Assembly (NCBI RefSeq): GCF_023242475.1
Contig: NZ_JALJFG010000021.1
Span: 33,532-97,531, forward strand
Length of the DNA: 64,000 nt
Source: Pseudomonas sp. MWU15-20650
Lineage (GTDB): Bacteria > Pseudomonadota > Gammaproteobacteria > Pseudomonadales > Pseudomonadaceae
Reading direction: 5' to 3'
The position numbers and the translations under genes were made by a program. Shown piece by piece: positions 27,714-36,241 of the stretch; position 1 is the first letter of the stretch; the number at the start of each line of letters is the position of its first letter. The notes under the pieces were generated by a model. It searched no databases, was not told the origin of the DNA, and saw only the letters and a program-made list of their open reading frames with translations.

Positions 27714-28154
27714 ATGAGTATTTTGAGTTTTGTTAAGGAAGCTGGCGAGAAGTTGATCGATCTGTTGACGCCGGGTAACGCAAACGCGAGCGATGAGCTG
27801 AAAAAACATATCGAGGACGTCGGGCTGGGTAACCCGAACGTGCATGCCACGGTTGACGGTGACAAGGTCACGATTACCGGTGAAGTGGCCAGTCAGGAAG
27901 AGAAAGAAAAAATCATTCTGGCGGCGGGCAATATCGCCGGTGTGGCCAGCGTTGATGACCAGATCACTGTGACCGGCCCAGCGGCTGTCGCTGCTCGCTT
28001 CGTCGTGGTGAAGAAAGGCGATACCCTCAGCGCGATCTCCTTGGCGGTGTACGGTAACGCCAACCAGTACAACAGAATTTTTGAGGCAAACAAGCCGTTG
28101 CTCAAAGATGTGAACAAAATTTACCCAGGCCAGACACTGCGTATCCCTGAGTAA
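27714..28154 (+). CDS. kbp: BON-LysM protein Kbp (YgaU-like)
   Basis: A 146-residue protein with an N-terminal BON domain (about 25-87; VHATVDGDKVTITGEVASQ) and a C-terminal LysM domain (about 95-144; VVKKGDTLSAISLAVYGNAN to YPGQTLRIPE). This is the exact architecture and length of E. coli Kbp, a cytoplasmic potassium-binding protein. There is no signal peptide. CAAGGAGAG lies eight bases before the ATG. It is monocistronic with a hairpin after the stop. Confidence 0.9.
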   Translation: MSILSFVKEAGEKLIDLLTPGNANASDELKKHIEDVGLGNPNVHATVDGDKVTITGEVASQEEKEKIILAAGNIAGVASVDDQITVTGPAAVAARFVVVKKGDTLSAISLAVYGNANQYNRIFEANKPLLKDVNKIYPGQTLRIPE

Positions 28155-28170
28155 TACGCGGGGAAAAATT

Positions 28171-28196
28171 GTGGAAGGGGGGCAATCCCCCTTCCA
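28171..28196. terminator. Bidirectional hairpin between kbp and yrfG
   Basis: Arms GTGGAAGGGGG and CCCCCTTCCAC close a short loop between the convergent stops at 28154 and 28204. T runs are weak on both sides. Confidence 0.65.
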
Positions 28197-28203
28197 CTGT
28201 CGT

Positions 28204-28866
28204 TTAGAGTCCGTGAATGAGGTCTCTGTAGTCCTCGACTGCCGCAAACTCCCCTGTGTCCTTAGGTCCTTTCTGACTGTCCGGCTCTTTCACCGCCAGC
28301 AAATGCCCCACGCCAAAATCCCGAGCACTGCGCAGGATCGGCAATGTGTCATCGATAAACAGGCTACGGGCTGGGTCGAAGTGGATATCGGCTTGCAGGG
28401 CGTCCCAGAATTGCGGGTTTTCCTTGGGAAAGCCGTAGTCGTGGGAGCTGATCAACCGTTCGAAATAAGGCGCCAGCTCAATGCGCTCCAACTTCAACGA
28501 CAGTGAGTCACGATGAGCGTTGGTGATCAGGATCACGCGTTTGCCGGCCTGTTTGATTGCCGCCAGGAAAGTATCGGCATCCGGGCGCAGGGCGATCAAG
28601 TGGGCGGTCTCCAACTTGAGTTCGCGCACCGGGATCTTCAGCTCCGTGCTCCAGAAATCCAGGCAATACCATTGCAACTGTCCGGCGTTACGCTCGAACA
28701 GAGGCTGCAATTCCAACTCGGCCATGGCCCGACTCACGCCATGCAGCTCGGCGTATCGCTGGGGCAGGTGCTCCATCCAGAAGTGGTTGTCGAAATGCAG
28801 GTCGAGCAAGGTGCCGTCCATGTCCAGCAGGACAGTGTCGATGGCATGCCAGGGCATAGAGGGCAT
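28204..28866 (-). CDS. yrfG: GMP/IMP nucleotidase (HAD family)
   Basis: A 220-residue HAD phosphatase. Motif I is LLDMDGTLLDL, motif II ILITNAH, and the motif III/IV region includes PKENPQFWDAL and SLFIDDTLPIL. The sequence resembles E. coli YrfG, which dephosphorylates purine mononucleotides. It is divergent from nudE with 87 bp between them, so the yrfG-nudE-cysQ cluster seems devoted to nucleotide house-cleaning. Confidence 0.88.
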   Translation of the reverse strand: MPSMPWHAIDTVLLDMDGTLLDLHFDNHFWMEHLPQRYAELHGVSRAMAELELQPLFERNAGQLQWYCLDFWSTELKIPVRELKLETAHLIALRPDADTFLAAIKQAGKRVILITNAHRDSLSLKLERIELAPYFERLISSHDYGFPKENPQFWDALQADIHFDPARSLFIDDTLPILRSARDFGVGHLLAVKEPDSQKGPKDTGEFAAVEDYRDLIHGL

Positions 28867-28953
28867 AGGGCGTTCTCATGTAAGTAAAGATATCCGACAC
28901 AGACAATCGGAAAAGCCACGGTATAGTAACCCGATCACGCCAAGGAGCCGCTT

Positions 28954-29520
28954 ATGCGCCAGAAACCCACCGTCCTCGCCCGCGAAATAGTCGCCAGTAG
29001 TCGTTTGTTCCGCGTGGAGGAAGTGCAATTGCGCTTTTCCAACGGCGTTGAACGGACCTACGAGCGTCTTGTGGGCCGCGGTGCCGGCTACGGCGCGGTG
29101 ATGATTGTGGCGATGGTCGACGAGGACCATGCCTTGCTGGTCGAAGAGTACTGCGGCGGCACCGACGCGTATGAGCTGTCCTTGCCCAAAGGGCTGATTG
29201 AACCGGGTGAGGATGTGTTGGCGGCGGCAGACCGCGAGCTCAAGGAAGAGGCCGGCTATGGCGCACGCCAGTTGGAGCACATCACCGAGCTTTCGCTGTC
29301 GCCGGGTTACATGAGCCAGAAAATCCAGGTGGTCCTGGCCACCGATCTCTACGAAGAACGCCTGGAAGGCGACGAACCTGAGCCGATGCGCGTGGACAAG
29401 GTCAATCTGCGTGAGCTCTCGCAGTTGGCGCAAAACGAGCAGTTCAGTGAAGGTCGAGCGCTTGCCGCCCTGTATCTGGTACGCGACCTGTTGACCCAAC
29501 GTGGAGCGTTCAGCGCATGA
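28954..29520 (+). CDS. nudE: ADP compounds hydrolase NudE (Nudix)
   Basis: A 188-residue Nudix hydrolase. The box is intact from GLIEPGEDVLAAADREL to KEEAGY, fitting Gx5Ex7REUxEExGU. Known NudE enzymes split ADP-ribose, Ap3A and NADH. AAGGAG precedes the ATG. Its TGA overlaps the cysQ ATG (ATGA), so the two are co-translated. Confidence 0.9.
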   Translation: MRQKPTVLAREIVASSRLFRVEEVQLRFSNGVERTYERLVGRGAGYGAVMIVAMVDEDHALLVEEYCGGTDAYELSLPKGLIEPGEDVLAAADRELKEEAGYGARQLEHITELSLSPGYMSQKIQVVLATDLYEERLEGDEPEPMRVDKVNLRELSQLAQNEQFSEGRALAALYLVRDLLTQRGAFSA

Positions 29521-30353
29521 GCGAGCTGTTTTTAGGCCACCCGTTTATCGCCCCTGTGATCGAGCTGGCGCGCCAGGCCGGCGAAGCCATCCTGCCGTAT
29601 TGGCGCGCTGATGTGGCGGTGGCCGCCAAAGCCGATGATTCTCCGGTGACGGCGGCGGACTTGGCGGCTCACCACTTGATTCTGGCGGGCCTCACCGCAC
29701 TTGATCCGAACATTCCGGTGCTGTCTGAAGAGGACGCGAATATCGACCAGAGCGTACGTGCCGGTTGGCAGCGCTGGTGGCTGGTGGACCCGTTGGATGG
29801 CACCAAGGAGTTTATCGCCGGCAGTGAAGAGTTCACCGTCAATATCGCCCTGATCGAACAGGGGCGTGTGGTGTTTGGTGTGGTGTCGATACCCACCAGT
29901 GGCCGTTGCTACTTTGGCGGTGCGGGCTTAGGGGCCTGGCGTTCCGATGTGAACGAGGCGCCCAAGCCGATTCAGGTGCGCGAGGCGCCCGCGGCGGGTG
30001 AGTCGTTTACCGTGGTGGCTAGCCGTCGGCATTCGAGCCCTGAGCAAGAACGTTTGCTGGAGGGCTTGAGCGAAGGTTTGGGTGCGTTGAAACTGGCGAA
30101 TATCGGCAGTTCCCTGAAGTTCTGCCTGTTGGCCGAGGGAAGTGCCGATTGCTATCCGCGCCTGGCGCCGACGTCGCAGTGGGATACCGCCGCCGCCCAA
30201 GGTGTGCTGGAAGGGGCGGGTGGTGAAGTGCTGGAGTTGAATGGCGCGCCGTTCACTTATCCGGCACGGGCATCGTTATTGAATCCGTTCTTCTTGGCGT
30301 TGCCGGCGAAGGCGGCGTGGCGTGAGCGCTTGTTGGCCCTGGCCCGTTCTTAA
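29517..30353 (+). CDS. cysQ: 3'(2'),5'-bisphosphate nucleotidase CysQ
   Basis: A 278-residue inositol-monophosphatase-fold enzyme that clears phosphoadenosine phosphate made during sulfate assimilation. The metal site is visible as LSEEDAN, LVDPLDGTKEFI and QWDTAAAQGVLEGAGG. The last 40 or so bases of the gene, with the region after it, have been copied in tandem downstream (see the array at 30311-31112), but the gene itself is intact. Confidence 0.93.
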   Translation: MSELFLGHPFIAPVIELARQAGEAILPYWRADVAVAAKADDSPVTAADLAAHHLILAGLTALDPNIPVLSEEDANIDQSVRAGWQRWWLVDPLDGTKEFIAGSEEFTVNIALIEQGRVVFGVVSIPTSGRCYFGGAGLGAWRSDVNEAPKPIQVREAPAAGESFTVVASRRHSSPEQERLLEGLSEGLGALKLANIGSSLKFCLLAEGSADCYPRLAPTSQWDTAAAQGVLEGAGGEVLELNGAPFTYPARASLLNPFFLALPAKAAWRERLLALARS

Positions 30354-31112
30354 GGCCACGGCATATCAACGTGTGGGAGGGGCTTGATCCCGATGACGGC
30401 GTGTCAGTCAAAAATGCCGTGACTGATGCACAGTAATCGGGAGCAAGCCCCCTCCCACATTTGTTTTGTGTAGTGGCGGCTAGGCGGCGTGGCGTGAGCG
30501 CTTGTTGACCTTGGCCCGTTCTCAAGGCCACGGCATATCAATGCGTGGGAGGGGGCTTGCTCCCGATGACGGCGTGTCAGTCAAAAATGCTGTGACTGAT
30601 GCACAGTAATCGGGAGCAAGCCCCCTCCCACATTTGTTTTGTGTAGTGGCGGCTAGGCGGCGTGGCGTGGGCGTTTGTTGACCTTGGCCTGTTCTCAAGG
30701 CCACGGCATATCAACGTGTGGGAGGGAGCAAGCCCCCTCCCACATTTGTTTTGTGTAGTGGCGGCTAGGCGGCGTGGCGTGGGCGTTTGTTGACCTTGGC
30801 CCGTTCTCAAGGCCACGGCATATCAACGTGTGGGAGGGGGCTTGCTCCCGATGACGGCGTGTCAGTCAAAAATGCTGTGACTGATGCACAGTAATCGGGC
30901 AAGCCCCCTCCCACATTTGTTTTGTGTAGTGGCGGCTAGGCGGCGTGGCGTGGGCGCTTGTTGACCTTGGCCCGTTCTCAAGGCCATGGCATATCAACGT
31001 GTGGGAGGGGGCTTGCTCCCGATGACGGCGTGTCAGTCAAAAATGCTGTGACTGATGCACAGTAATCGGGAGCAAGCCCCCTTCCACATTTGTTTTGTGT
31101 AGTGGCGGCTAG
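30311..31112. repeat. Five-copy tandem array of cysQ tail plus REP pair
   Basis: Units begin with ggcggcgtggcgtg at 30311, 30483, 30656, 30768 and 30939, a period of 171-173 bases except the third (112). Each unit holds the last 43 bases of cysQ, a REP pair (tgtgggagggggcttgctcc and its inverse) and a tail ending gtagtggcggcta. The first unit's start is real cysQ sequence; the last unit's tail is the real 3' end of the convergent thioesterase gene. Later copies carry CAA in place of the cysQ TAA. The third unit lost about 60 bases between the REP arms. No gene lies in the array. Confidence 0.92.
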
Positions 31113-31564
31113 CTGTGGAGGACGTACTGCCCGGTAAACGTCACCGCGTGCTCCTTACTGCCCTCATTCACAACCCAGGTTTCCAGCGTCAGCCGCGCCC
31201 GCCCATAGCGCTTGTACGTCGCCACGAAGCGTTTCCATATCTTCTCCTCCGGCGCCTGGCACACCACCGTTGCGTCCTGCGTCACCGGCAGTGGATAACT
31301 GATCTGCCCTTCCTGAATCACGATATGCCCGTCTTCAACCCCTTCTTCACGCAACTTCAGGTGTAGCCAACCCCAGCCTGCCAGTACGGCGCCGCAATAG
31401 AGGCTGCCGCCAAACATGGTGCTCTTATGGTTGATATTGGCTGCCAAGGGCAGATGCAGTTGCAGTTGGCTGTGTTGCCAGTCGAGCACCTTGAGGCCCA
31501 TTTCCCGGGTAAGGGGGATGTCATGGTGCAGGATGGATTCCAGGTAACGGCTGTCGCGGCTCAT
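31109..31564 (-). CDS. YiiD C-terminal-type hotdog thioesterase
   Basis: A 151-residue hotdog protein resembling the thioesterase domain at the C-terminus of E. coli YiiD. NINHKSTMFGGSLYCGAVLAGWGWL is the family's helix region (positions about 44-68), followed by RARLTLETWVV. The substrate is unknown. I start at MSRDSRYLES (31564) behind AGAGG; an ATG at 31594 overlapping the dctD stop by ATGA would add ten residues. The final codons and TAG stop lie in the sequence repeated across the neighbouring array. Confidence 0.8.
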   Translation of the reverse strand: MSRDSRYLESILHHDIPLTREMGLKVLDWQHSQLQLHLPLAANINHKSTMFGGSLYCGAVLAGWGWLHLKLREEGVEDGHIVIQEGQISYPLPVTQDATVVCQAPEEKIWKRFVATYKRYGRARLTLETWVVNEGSKEHAVTFTGQYVLHS

Positions 31565-31590
31565 GGCGGCCTCTTGGCGGGAATGGGATG

Positions 31591-32976
31591 TCATTCGTCA
31601 TCAGCGCTATGGCTGGCGCTGTCGGCGAAGTTCAGACCGTGTTTGCGCAGTTTGTCGTGCAAGGTCTTGCGCGGTATGCCCAAGGCTTCGGCGAGGCTGC
31701 GCACCGAGCTGTGGGGGCGGGTCAGTTCGGCGGCGATCAGGCTTTTTTCGAACTGTTCGACTTGTTCGCTCAGGCCGCCGGGCGTGGAGGTCAGCACGCC
31801 AGTGGCAGGATTGTCCGCCGTGGCATCCAGCGCCAACTCCAGGCCCAGGGCAAAGCGCTCTGCGGCGTTCTGCAGTTCGCGGACATTACCCGGCCAGCTG
31901 TGGCGCAACAGCAGCGCCCGCTGGCCCGGTTGCAGTTCGTGCAAAGGCAGGCCGTGACGGCTGCTGGCTTCGTCGGCGAAGTGCTGGAACAGCATCAACG
32001 CATCTTCCCCACGCTCGCGCAGTGGCGGAATGCGCAGCGGCGCGACGTTGAGGCGGTAATACAAGTCGGCCCGAAAACGGCCTTGGTCAGCGGCTTGGCG
32101 CAAGTCTTCCTTGGTGGCGGCGATAATGCGGATATCCAGCGGGATCAGTTGATTGCCGCCCAGGCGTTCCACCACACGCTCCTGCAACAGGCGCAGTAAC
32201 TTGACCTGCACATCCAGGCTCATGCTCTCGATTTCATCCAGGAACAGCGTGCCACCGTTGGCGAATTCGAACTTGCCGATACGGCGCTTCTGCGCGCCGG
32301 TAAACGCGCCGGGCTCATGGCCGAACAGCTCGCTTTCGACCACGGACTCAGCCAGGGCACCCGCGTTGATTGCCACAAACGGCCCGTTGCGTCGGCTCGA
32401 CAGGTCATGCAGCGCGCGGGCGACGACTTCTTTGCCCGCCCCGGTTTCGCCAAGAATCAGCACATCGGCGCGGGTGGCGGCCAGGGCACCGATTTGCTCG
32501 CGCAGGCGCAGCATTTGCGGCGAGTGCCCCACCAGGCGCGTGCTCAGTTGCTGGCGATCGCTGAGGGCCAGGCGCAAGCTGCGGTTGTCCAGCACCAGCC
32601 GGCGCAGGGCCAGGGCGCGCCGCACGCTATCGAGCAAGGCGTCGCTGGCAAAGGGTTTTTCAAGGAAGTCATAGGCGCCGGCACGCATGGCTTGCACCGC
32701 CAGTGGTACGTCGCCGTGGCCGGTGATCAGCAGCACCGGCAAGTCTGGGTCCTGGCCATGCAATTGGGCCAGCAGTTCCAGACCGTCCATGCCGGGCATG
32801 CGGATATCGCTGACCACCACACCTGGCCAGTCCCGCGACAGGCGCTCGGTGAGGCCGGTGGCTTCGCCCAGCGTCAGGACGTTCAGCCCGGCCAGGTCCA
32901 GGGTCTGGCACAGGGCCTGACGCAGGTGTGGGTCGTCGTCGATCAACACCACCTGAATCTGGTTATCGATACTCAT
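31591..32976 (-). CDS. dctD: C4-dicarboxylate response regulator DctD (sigma-54)
   Basis: A 461-residue NtrC-type regulator: a receiver domain (about 8-120) with acceptor Asp in VVVSDIRMPGMDG and LEKPFASDALL, an AAA+ domain (about 147-385) with GETGAGKE (Walker A), EPGAFTGAQ (sigma-54 loop GAFTGA) and LFLDEIESM (Walker B), and a Fis-type helix-turn-helix (SLAEALGIPRKTLHDKLRK). It activates dicarboxylate transport genes, which are not in the window. The ATG overlaps the dctB stop. Confidence 0.92.
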   Translation of the reverse strand: MSIDNQIQVVLIDDDPHLRQALCQTLDLAGLNVLTLGEATGLTERLSRDWPGVVVSDIRMPGMDGLELLAQLHGQDPDLPVLLITGHGDVPLAVQAMRAGAYDFLEKPFASDALLDSVRRALALRRLVLDNRSLRLALSDRQQLSTRLVGHSPQMLRLREQIGALAATRADVLILGETGAGKEVVARALHDLSSRRNGPFVAINAGALAESVVESELFGHEPGAFTGAQKRRIGKFEFANGGTLFLDEIESMSLDVQVKLLRLLQERVVERLGGNQLIPLDIRIIAATKEDLRQAADQGRFRADLYYRLNVAPLRIPPLRERGEDALMLFQHFADEASSRHGLPLHELQPGQRALLLRHSWPGNVRELQNAAERFALGLELALDATADNPATGVLTSTPGGLSEQVEQFEKSLIAAELTRPHSSVRSLAEALGIPRKTLHDKLRKHGLNFADSASHSADDE

Positions 32977-34790
32977 ACACTGCGGTCCTCGGACGGTTGC
33001 AGACTGACGCCCGGCGAGCCGGCACGCAATTTCAAGGTTAACAATGCGCCGCCTTCCTTGTGGTTGGCGAACAACAGCTCGCCGCCGAAGGCACGCATCA
33101 GGGTGTCGCAGATCGCGAGGCCCAGCCCCAGGCCCTGGGTGCGCGTCTTGGTGGTGTAGAACGGCTCGCTCGCGCGACCCAGGGCTTCCATGCAAAAGCC
33201 TGGGCCATTGTCGCGAATGTACAGGTTGACGCCCTGTGCGGTGGTTTCGGCACTCAGCCAGAGTTTACGGGGTGGGCCTTTTTCGGTGAGGGCGTCGAGG
33301 GCATTGGCCAGCAAGTTGCCCAGCACTTGGCGCAAGCGAGTTTCACCGGCTTGCACCCACAGGGTTGCCTCAGGCAAATCGCGGATCAACTCCACCTCCA
33401 TCGAGCGTCGCCGTTTGGCCAGCAACGCCAAGGCGTCATCCAGCGCCGGTTGCAGGGCCACGCTCTCCGGCGCGTGGCGGTCGCGCCGGGCAAAGGCGCG
33501 CAGGTGGGCGATAATCGAGGCCATGCGCCCGGTCAGTTCGCTGATCAACTTGAGGTTGCCGCGGGCGTCGTTGGTGCGCTCATGGTCGAGCAGGATTTCG
33601 GCGTTTTCCGCGTAGCTGCGGATCGCCGCCAGTGGTTGATTCAGTTCATGGCTGATACTCGCGGACATGGTCCCCAGTGCCGAGAGTTTGCCGGCCTGTA
33701 CCAGGTCATCCTGGGCGCGCACCAATTCTTGCTGGGCGTGTTCACGCTCCAGCACTTCCTGTTTCAGGCGCCGGTTAAGGCCCTCCAGATCGCTGGTACG
33801 CTCGATCACGCGCATTTCCAGCTCGCGGCGCGCCTTGGCTTCGAAGGCGATGCGTTCCAGGTAATGGCGGCGGCGCTGCATCATTAATCCCAGCAACAGC
33901 ATCAGCACCAACAGCGTCGCGCCACCGACGGCCACCACTGTGCGCACCGGTCGGTTGATCAGCGAGCGCGGGGCGAGAATTTCCACGGTCCAGCCGGTCT
34001 CGGCAATGGCCGTGGATTGGCGCAGCCAGGCGCTGTTGCTGAGGCTCAGCGGTTGTGGGTCGCGGGTTGGGTAGGGCTGGATGGCAATGATGGCCTGGCG
34101 CTCTTCAGCGGTCAGCGGGCGGGTAGCGCGGAATCGCCATTGCGGGCGCGAGGTGAGGATCACCACGCCATTGTGGTCGGTGACCAATAGTTGTTCCGGG
34201 GTTTTGCCCCACAGGCTTTCGGTGTGGTCCAGGTCGACCTTCACCACCAGCACGCCGATGATTGTGTTGCCATCGCGCACGGCAGCGGCGAAAAAGTAGC
34301 CGCGTTTGGCCGAGGTGGTGCCCAGGCCGAAAAACCGCCCCAGGTGCCCGGCCATGGCTTCACTGAAATACGGTCGGAACGAAAAGTTGCGCCCGACAAA
34401 GCTGTCTTGTTTATCCCAGTTGGACGCGGCGAGGGTTTTACCGGTGGCGTCCATCAGGTACATCACTTCCACCCCGGCCTGGGCGGCGACGTCCTTGAGC
34501 AGCAGGTTGGCGTTGGCCAGGTTGGTGCTGACGTGAGGCGCGGCCAATGCGGTACGCAGGGCGGGCAAGTCACCGAGGATCTGCGGCAGCACTTCATAGC
34601 GGTGCAGCGTGCCCAGCAGGTTCGCGACGTACAGGTCGAGGGTCTGGCGGTTTTGCCCGGCCAGTTCGCTGCGGTAGTAGCGCTCGGCCAAGTGCTCCAG
34701 CGGCCACAGCAGCGGCGCCAGGCACAATGCCAGCAGGGCGAGGCTGCGCCAGCGGGGTCTTCGCGGAAGGGGTGGAGTCATGAGGATCAT
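32973..34790 (-). CDS. dctB: C4-dicarboxylate sensor histidine kinase DctB
   Basis: A 605-residue sensor kinase. It has a first membrane segment (about 15-33), a periplasmic double-Cache region (about 40-285; VMYLMDATGKTLAASNWDK), a second segment (about 290-310), a coiled coil, an HisKA box (SISHELNQPLAAIRSYAENAE) and an HATPase domain (LLANALDAL, DNGPGF, GLGLAICDTL). It pairs with DctD. The ATG at 34790 sits in a stable hairpin without a Shine-Dalgarno; an in-frame ATG at 34781 is a real alternative. Confidence 0.9.
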   Translation of the reverse strand: MILMTPPLPRRPRWRSLALLALCLAPLLWPLEHLAERYYRSELAGQNRQTLDLYVANLLGTLHRYEVLPQILGDLPALRTALAAPHVSTNLANANLLLKDVAAQAGVEVMYLMDATGKTLAASNWDKQDSFVGRNFSFRPYFSEAMAGHLGRFFGLGTTSAKRGYFFAAAVRDGNTIIGVLVVKVDLDHTESLWGKTPEQLLVTDHNGVVILTSRPQWRFRATRPLTAEERQAIIAIQPYPTRDPQPLSLSNSAWLRQSTAIAETGWTVEILAPRSLINRPVRTVVAVGGATLLVLMLLLGLMMQRRRHYLERIAFEAKARRELEMRVIERTSDLEGLNRRLKQEVLEREHAQQELVRAQDDLVQAGKLSALGTMSASISHELNQPLAAIRSYAENAEILLDHERTNDARGNLKLISELTGRMASIIAHLRAFARRDRHAPESVALQPALDDALALLAKRRRSMEVELIRDLPEATLWVQAGETRLRQVLGNLLANALDALTEKGPPRKLWLSAETTAQGVNLYIRDNGPGFCMEALGRASEPFYTTKTRTQGLGLGLAICDTLMRAFGGELLFANHKEGGALLTLKLRAGSPGVSLQPSEDRSV

Positions 34791-34812
34791 GCGCCTGTGG
34801 GGACAGGCGCAT
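34789..34812 (-). promoter_or_regulatory. Hairpin enclosing the dctB start region
   Basis: On the minus strand ATGCGCCTGT and ACAGGCGCAT form a perfect ten-base stem with a CCCC loop between the rmlD stop and the dctB start; the last two bases of the 3' arm belong to the dctB ATG at 34790. It has no T tract. It could limit dctB translation in the rml transcript or act as a weak transcription barrier. Confidence 0.5.
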
Positions 34813-34817
34813 TATGC

Positions 34818-35699
34818 CTAGTGCTGCTGCGCAAGACACTCGTGCAGTGCGTCTTGCCACTGCGGCTGGCTGACGTGCCATTGCTGTTGCAGACGGCTGC
34901 AATCGAGGCGCGAGTTCAGCGGGCGCTTGGCGGGTGTCGGGTAGGCGCTGGAAGGGATCGCCTCCAGCTCTGCGCAGGCACGGCCGCTGGCACGAAGCTG
35001 CTCGCCAATCGCTTCGGCAAAGCCGAACCACGAGGTTTCACCCTGGGCGGTGAGGTGGTAAACGCCCCAATCCCCAGCGTTACCCGCTTGCCAGCGCTCG
35101 ATCAACGCTCGGGTGCTGTTGGCGATGGTTCCGGCCCAGGTCGGCGCACCAATCTGGTCGGCGACGATGCGCATCTGCGGTTTTTCCTGCAGTAGACGCT
35201 GCATGGTCAGCAGGAAATTCTTGCCGTGGCTCGAATACACCCAACTGGTACGCAAAATCAGGTATTCGCCGCCAACGGCTGCAATCGCCTGTTCACCCGC
35301 CAGTTTGCTCTGGCCATAGACGCCCAAGGGGTTTGGCTTGTCGTTTTCGGTGTACGGCGCAGGCTTGCTGCCATCGAACACGTAGTCGGTCGAGTAGTGA
35401 ATCAGCGGGATACCCAACGCCTTGGCTTCCTCGGCGAGGATGCCGGGGGCGATGGCGTTGATGGCAAACGCTGAGTCGGGCTCGCTCTCGGCCAGATCGA
35501 CGGCAGTGTGGGCTGCGGCGTTGATGATCAGGCTTGGGCGATGGGCACGCACCTGCTGGCGGATGAGGTCTGCGTCCGCGAGGTCCAGCTGGTCGCGGCC
35601 CAGTACGATGAGTTCGCCCAGGCCCTGGAGCCGCTGTTGCAGCTCCCGGGAGACCTGGCCGTGTTGGCCGGTGATGAGGATTTTCAGGGACGCGGTCAT
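34818..35699 (-). CDS. rmlD: dTDP-4-dehydrorhamnose reductase
   Basis: A 293-residue short-chain reductase for the last step of dTDP-L-rhamnose synthesis. The NADPH loop is ILITGTHGQVSRELQQ-like at the N-terminus (ITGQHGQVSREL), with PLIHYSTDYVFDGSK (catalytic Tyr) and GVYGQSKLAGEQAI (YxxxK). The start overlaps the rmlC stop by ATGA. The gene is followed, after the hairpin described above, by dctB on the same strand. Confidence 0.95.
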   Translation of the reverse strand: MTASLKILITGQHGQVSRELQQRLQGLGELIVLGRDQLDLADADLIRQQVRAHRPSLIINAAAHTAVDLAESEPDSAFAINAIAPGILAEEAKALGIPLIHYSTDYVFDGSKPAPYTENDKPNPLGVYGQSKLAGEQAIAAVGGEYLILRTSWVYSSHGKNFLLTMQRLLQEKPQMRIVADQIGAPTWAGTIANSTRALIERWQAGNAGDWGVYHLTAQGETSWFGFAEAIGEQLRASGRACAELEAIPSSAYPTPAKRPLNSRLDCSRLQQQWHVSQPQWQDALHECLAQQH

Positions 35700-36241
35700 G
35701 GGAACAGGTCTGCCTCTTTCAGGCTCTTACCGTTCTGGTCCTTGGCGGACAAGGTCGGCGTGCCATTGAGCTGCCAATCGATATTGAGTTCCGTGTCGTC
35801 CCAGCGGATACAACGCTCGGCAGACGGCGTGTAGTAATCCGTGGTCTTGTAGAGGAACTCGGCGGAGTCGCTGAGCACGACGAAACCGTGGGCGAACCCC
35901 GGTGGAATCCACAGCTGACGGTTATTTTCGGCAGACAGGTGCACGCTGGCCCATTTGCCAAAATGAGGGGAGCTGCGGCGGATGTCCACCGCCACGTCCA
36001 ATACTTCACCGGCGGTCACACGCACCAGTTTCCCCTGGGCGTGTTCTATCTGGTAGTGCAAGCCACGCAGCACGCCTTTTTGCGACCGCGAGTGGTTGTC
36101 CTGCACGAACTGCAGTTGCAGGCCGCTGATCTGGGCAAATTCCCGGGCATTGAAACTTTCGTAGAAAAAGCCGCGCTCATCGCCAAAAACTTTCGGCTCG
36201 ATGATCAATACATCGGGCAGCTCAGTGGCGATCACATTCAT
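35696..36241 (-). CDS. rmlC: dTDP-4-dehydrorhamnose 3,5-epimerase
   Basis: A 181-residue cupin epimerase. VLRGLHYQIEHAQGKLVRV contains the catalytic histidine; FVQDNHSRSQKGVLRG and IPPGFAHGFVVLS are family motifs. It makes dTDP-4-keto-L-rhamnose for RmlD. Its ends overlap both neighbours by four bases, consistent with one coupled rml message. Confidence 0.96.
   Translation of the reverse strand: MNVIATELPDVLIIEPKVFGDERGFFYESFNAREFAQISGLQLQFVQDNHSRSQKGVLRGLHYQIEHAQGKLVRVTAGEVLDVAVDIRRSSPHFGKWASVHLSAENNRQLWIPPGFAHGFVVLSDSAEFLYKTTDYYTPSAERCIRWDDTELNIDWQLNGTPTLSAKDQNGKSLKEADLFP

Noticed and set aside
30253..30816. Several near-identical 60-90 residue minus-strand frames in the repeat array
   Set aside because: They are produced by the repeat unit itself (copies of the cysQ tail plus REP) and have no ribosome sites.
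30369..31095. Regularly spaced palindromic repeats that could suggest CRISPR
   Set aside because: Units are 112-173 bases and nearly identical throughout, with no variable spacers; they are tandem REP-containing duplications.
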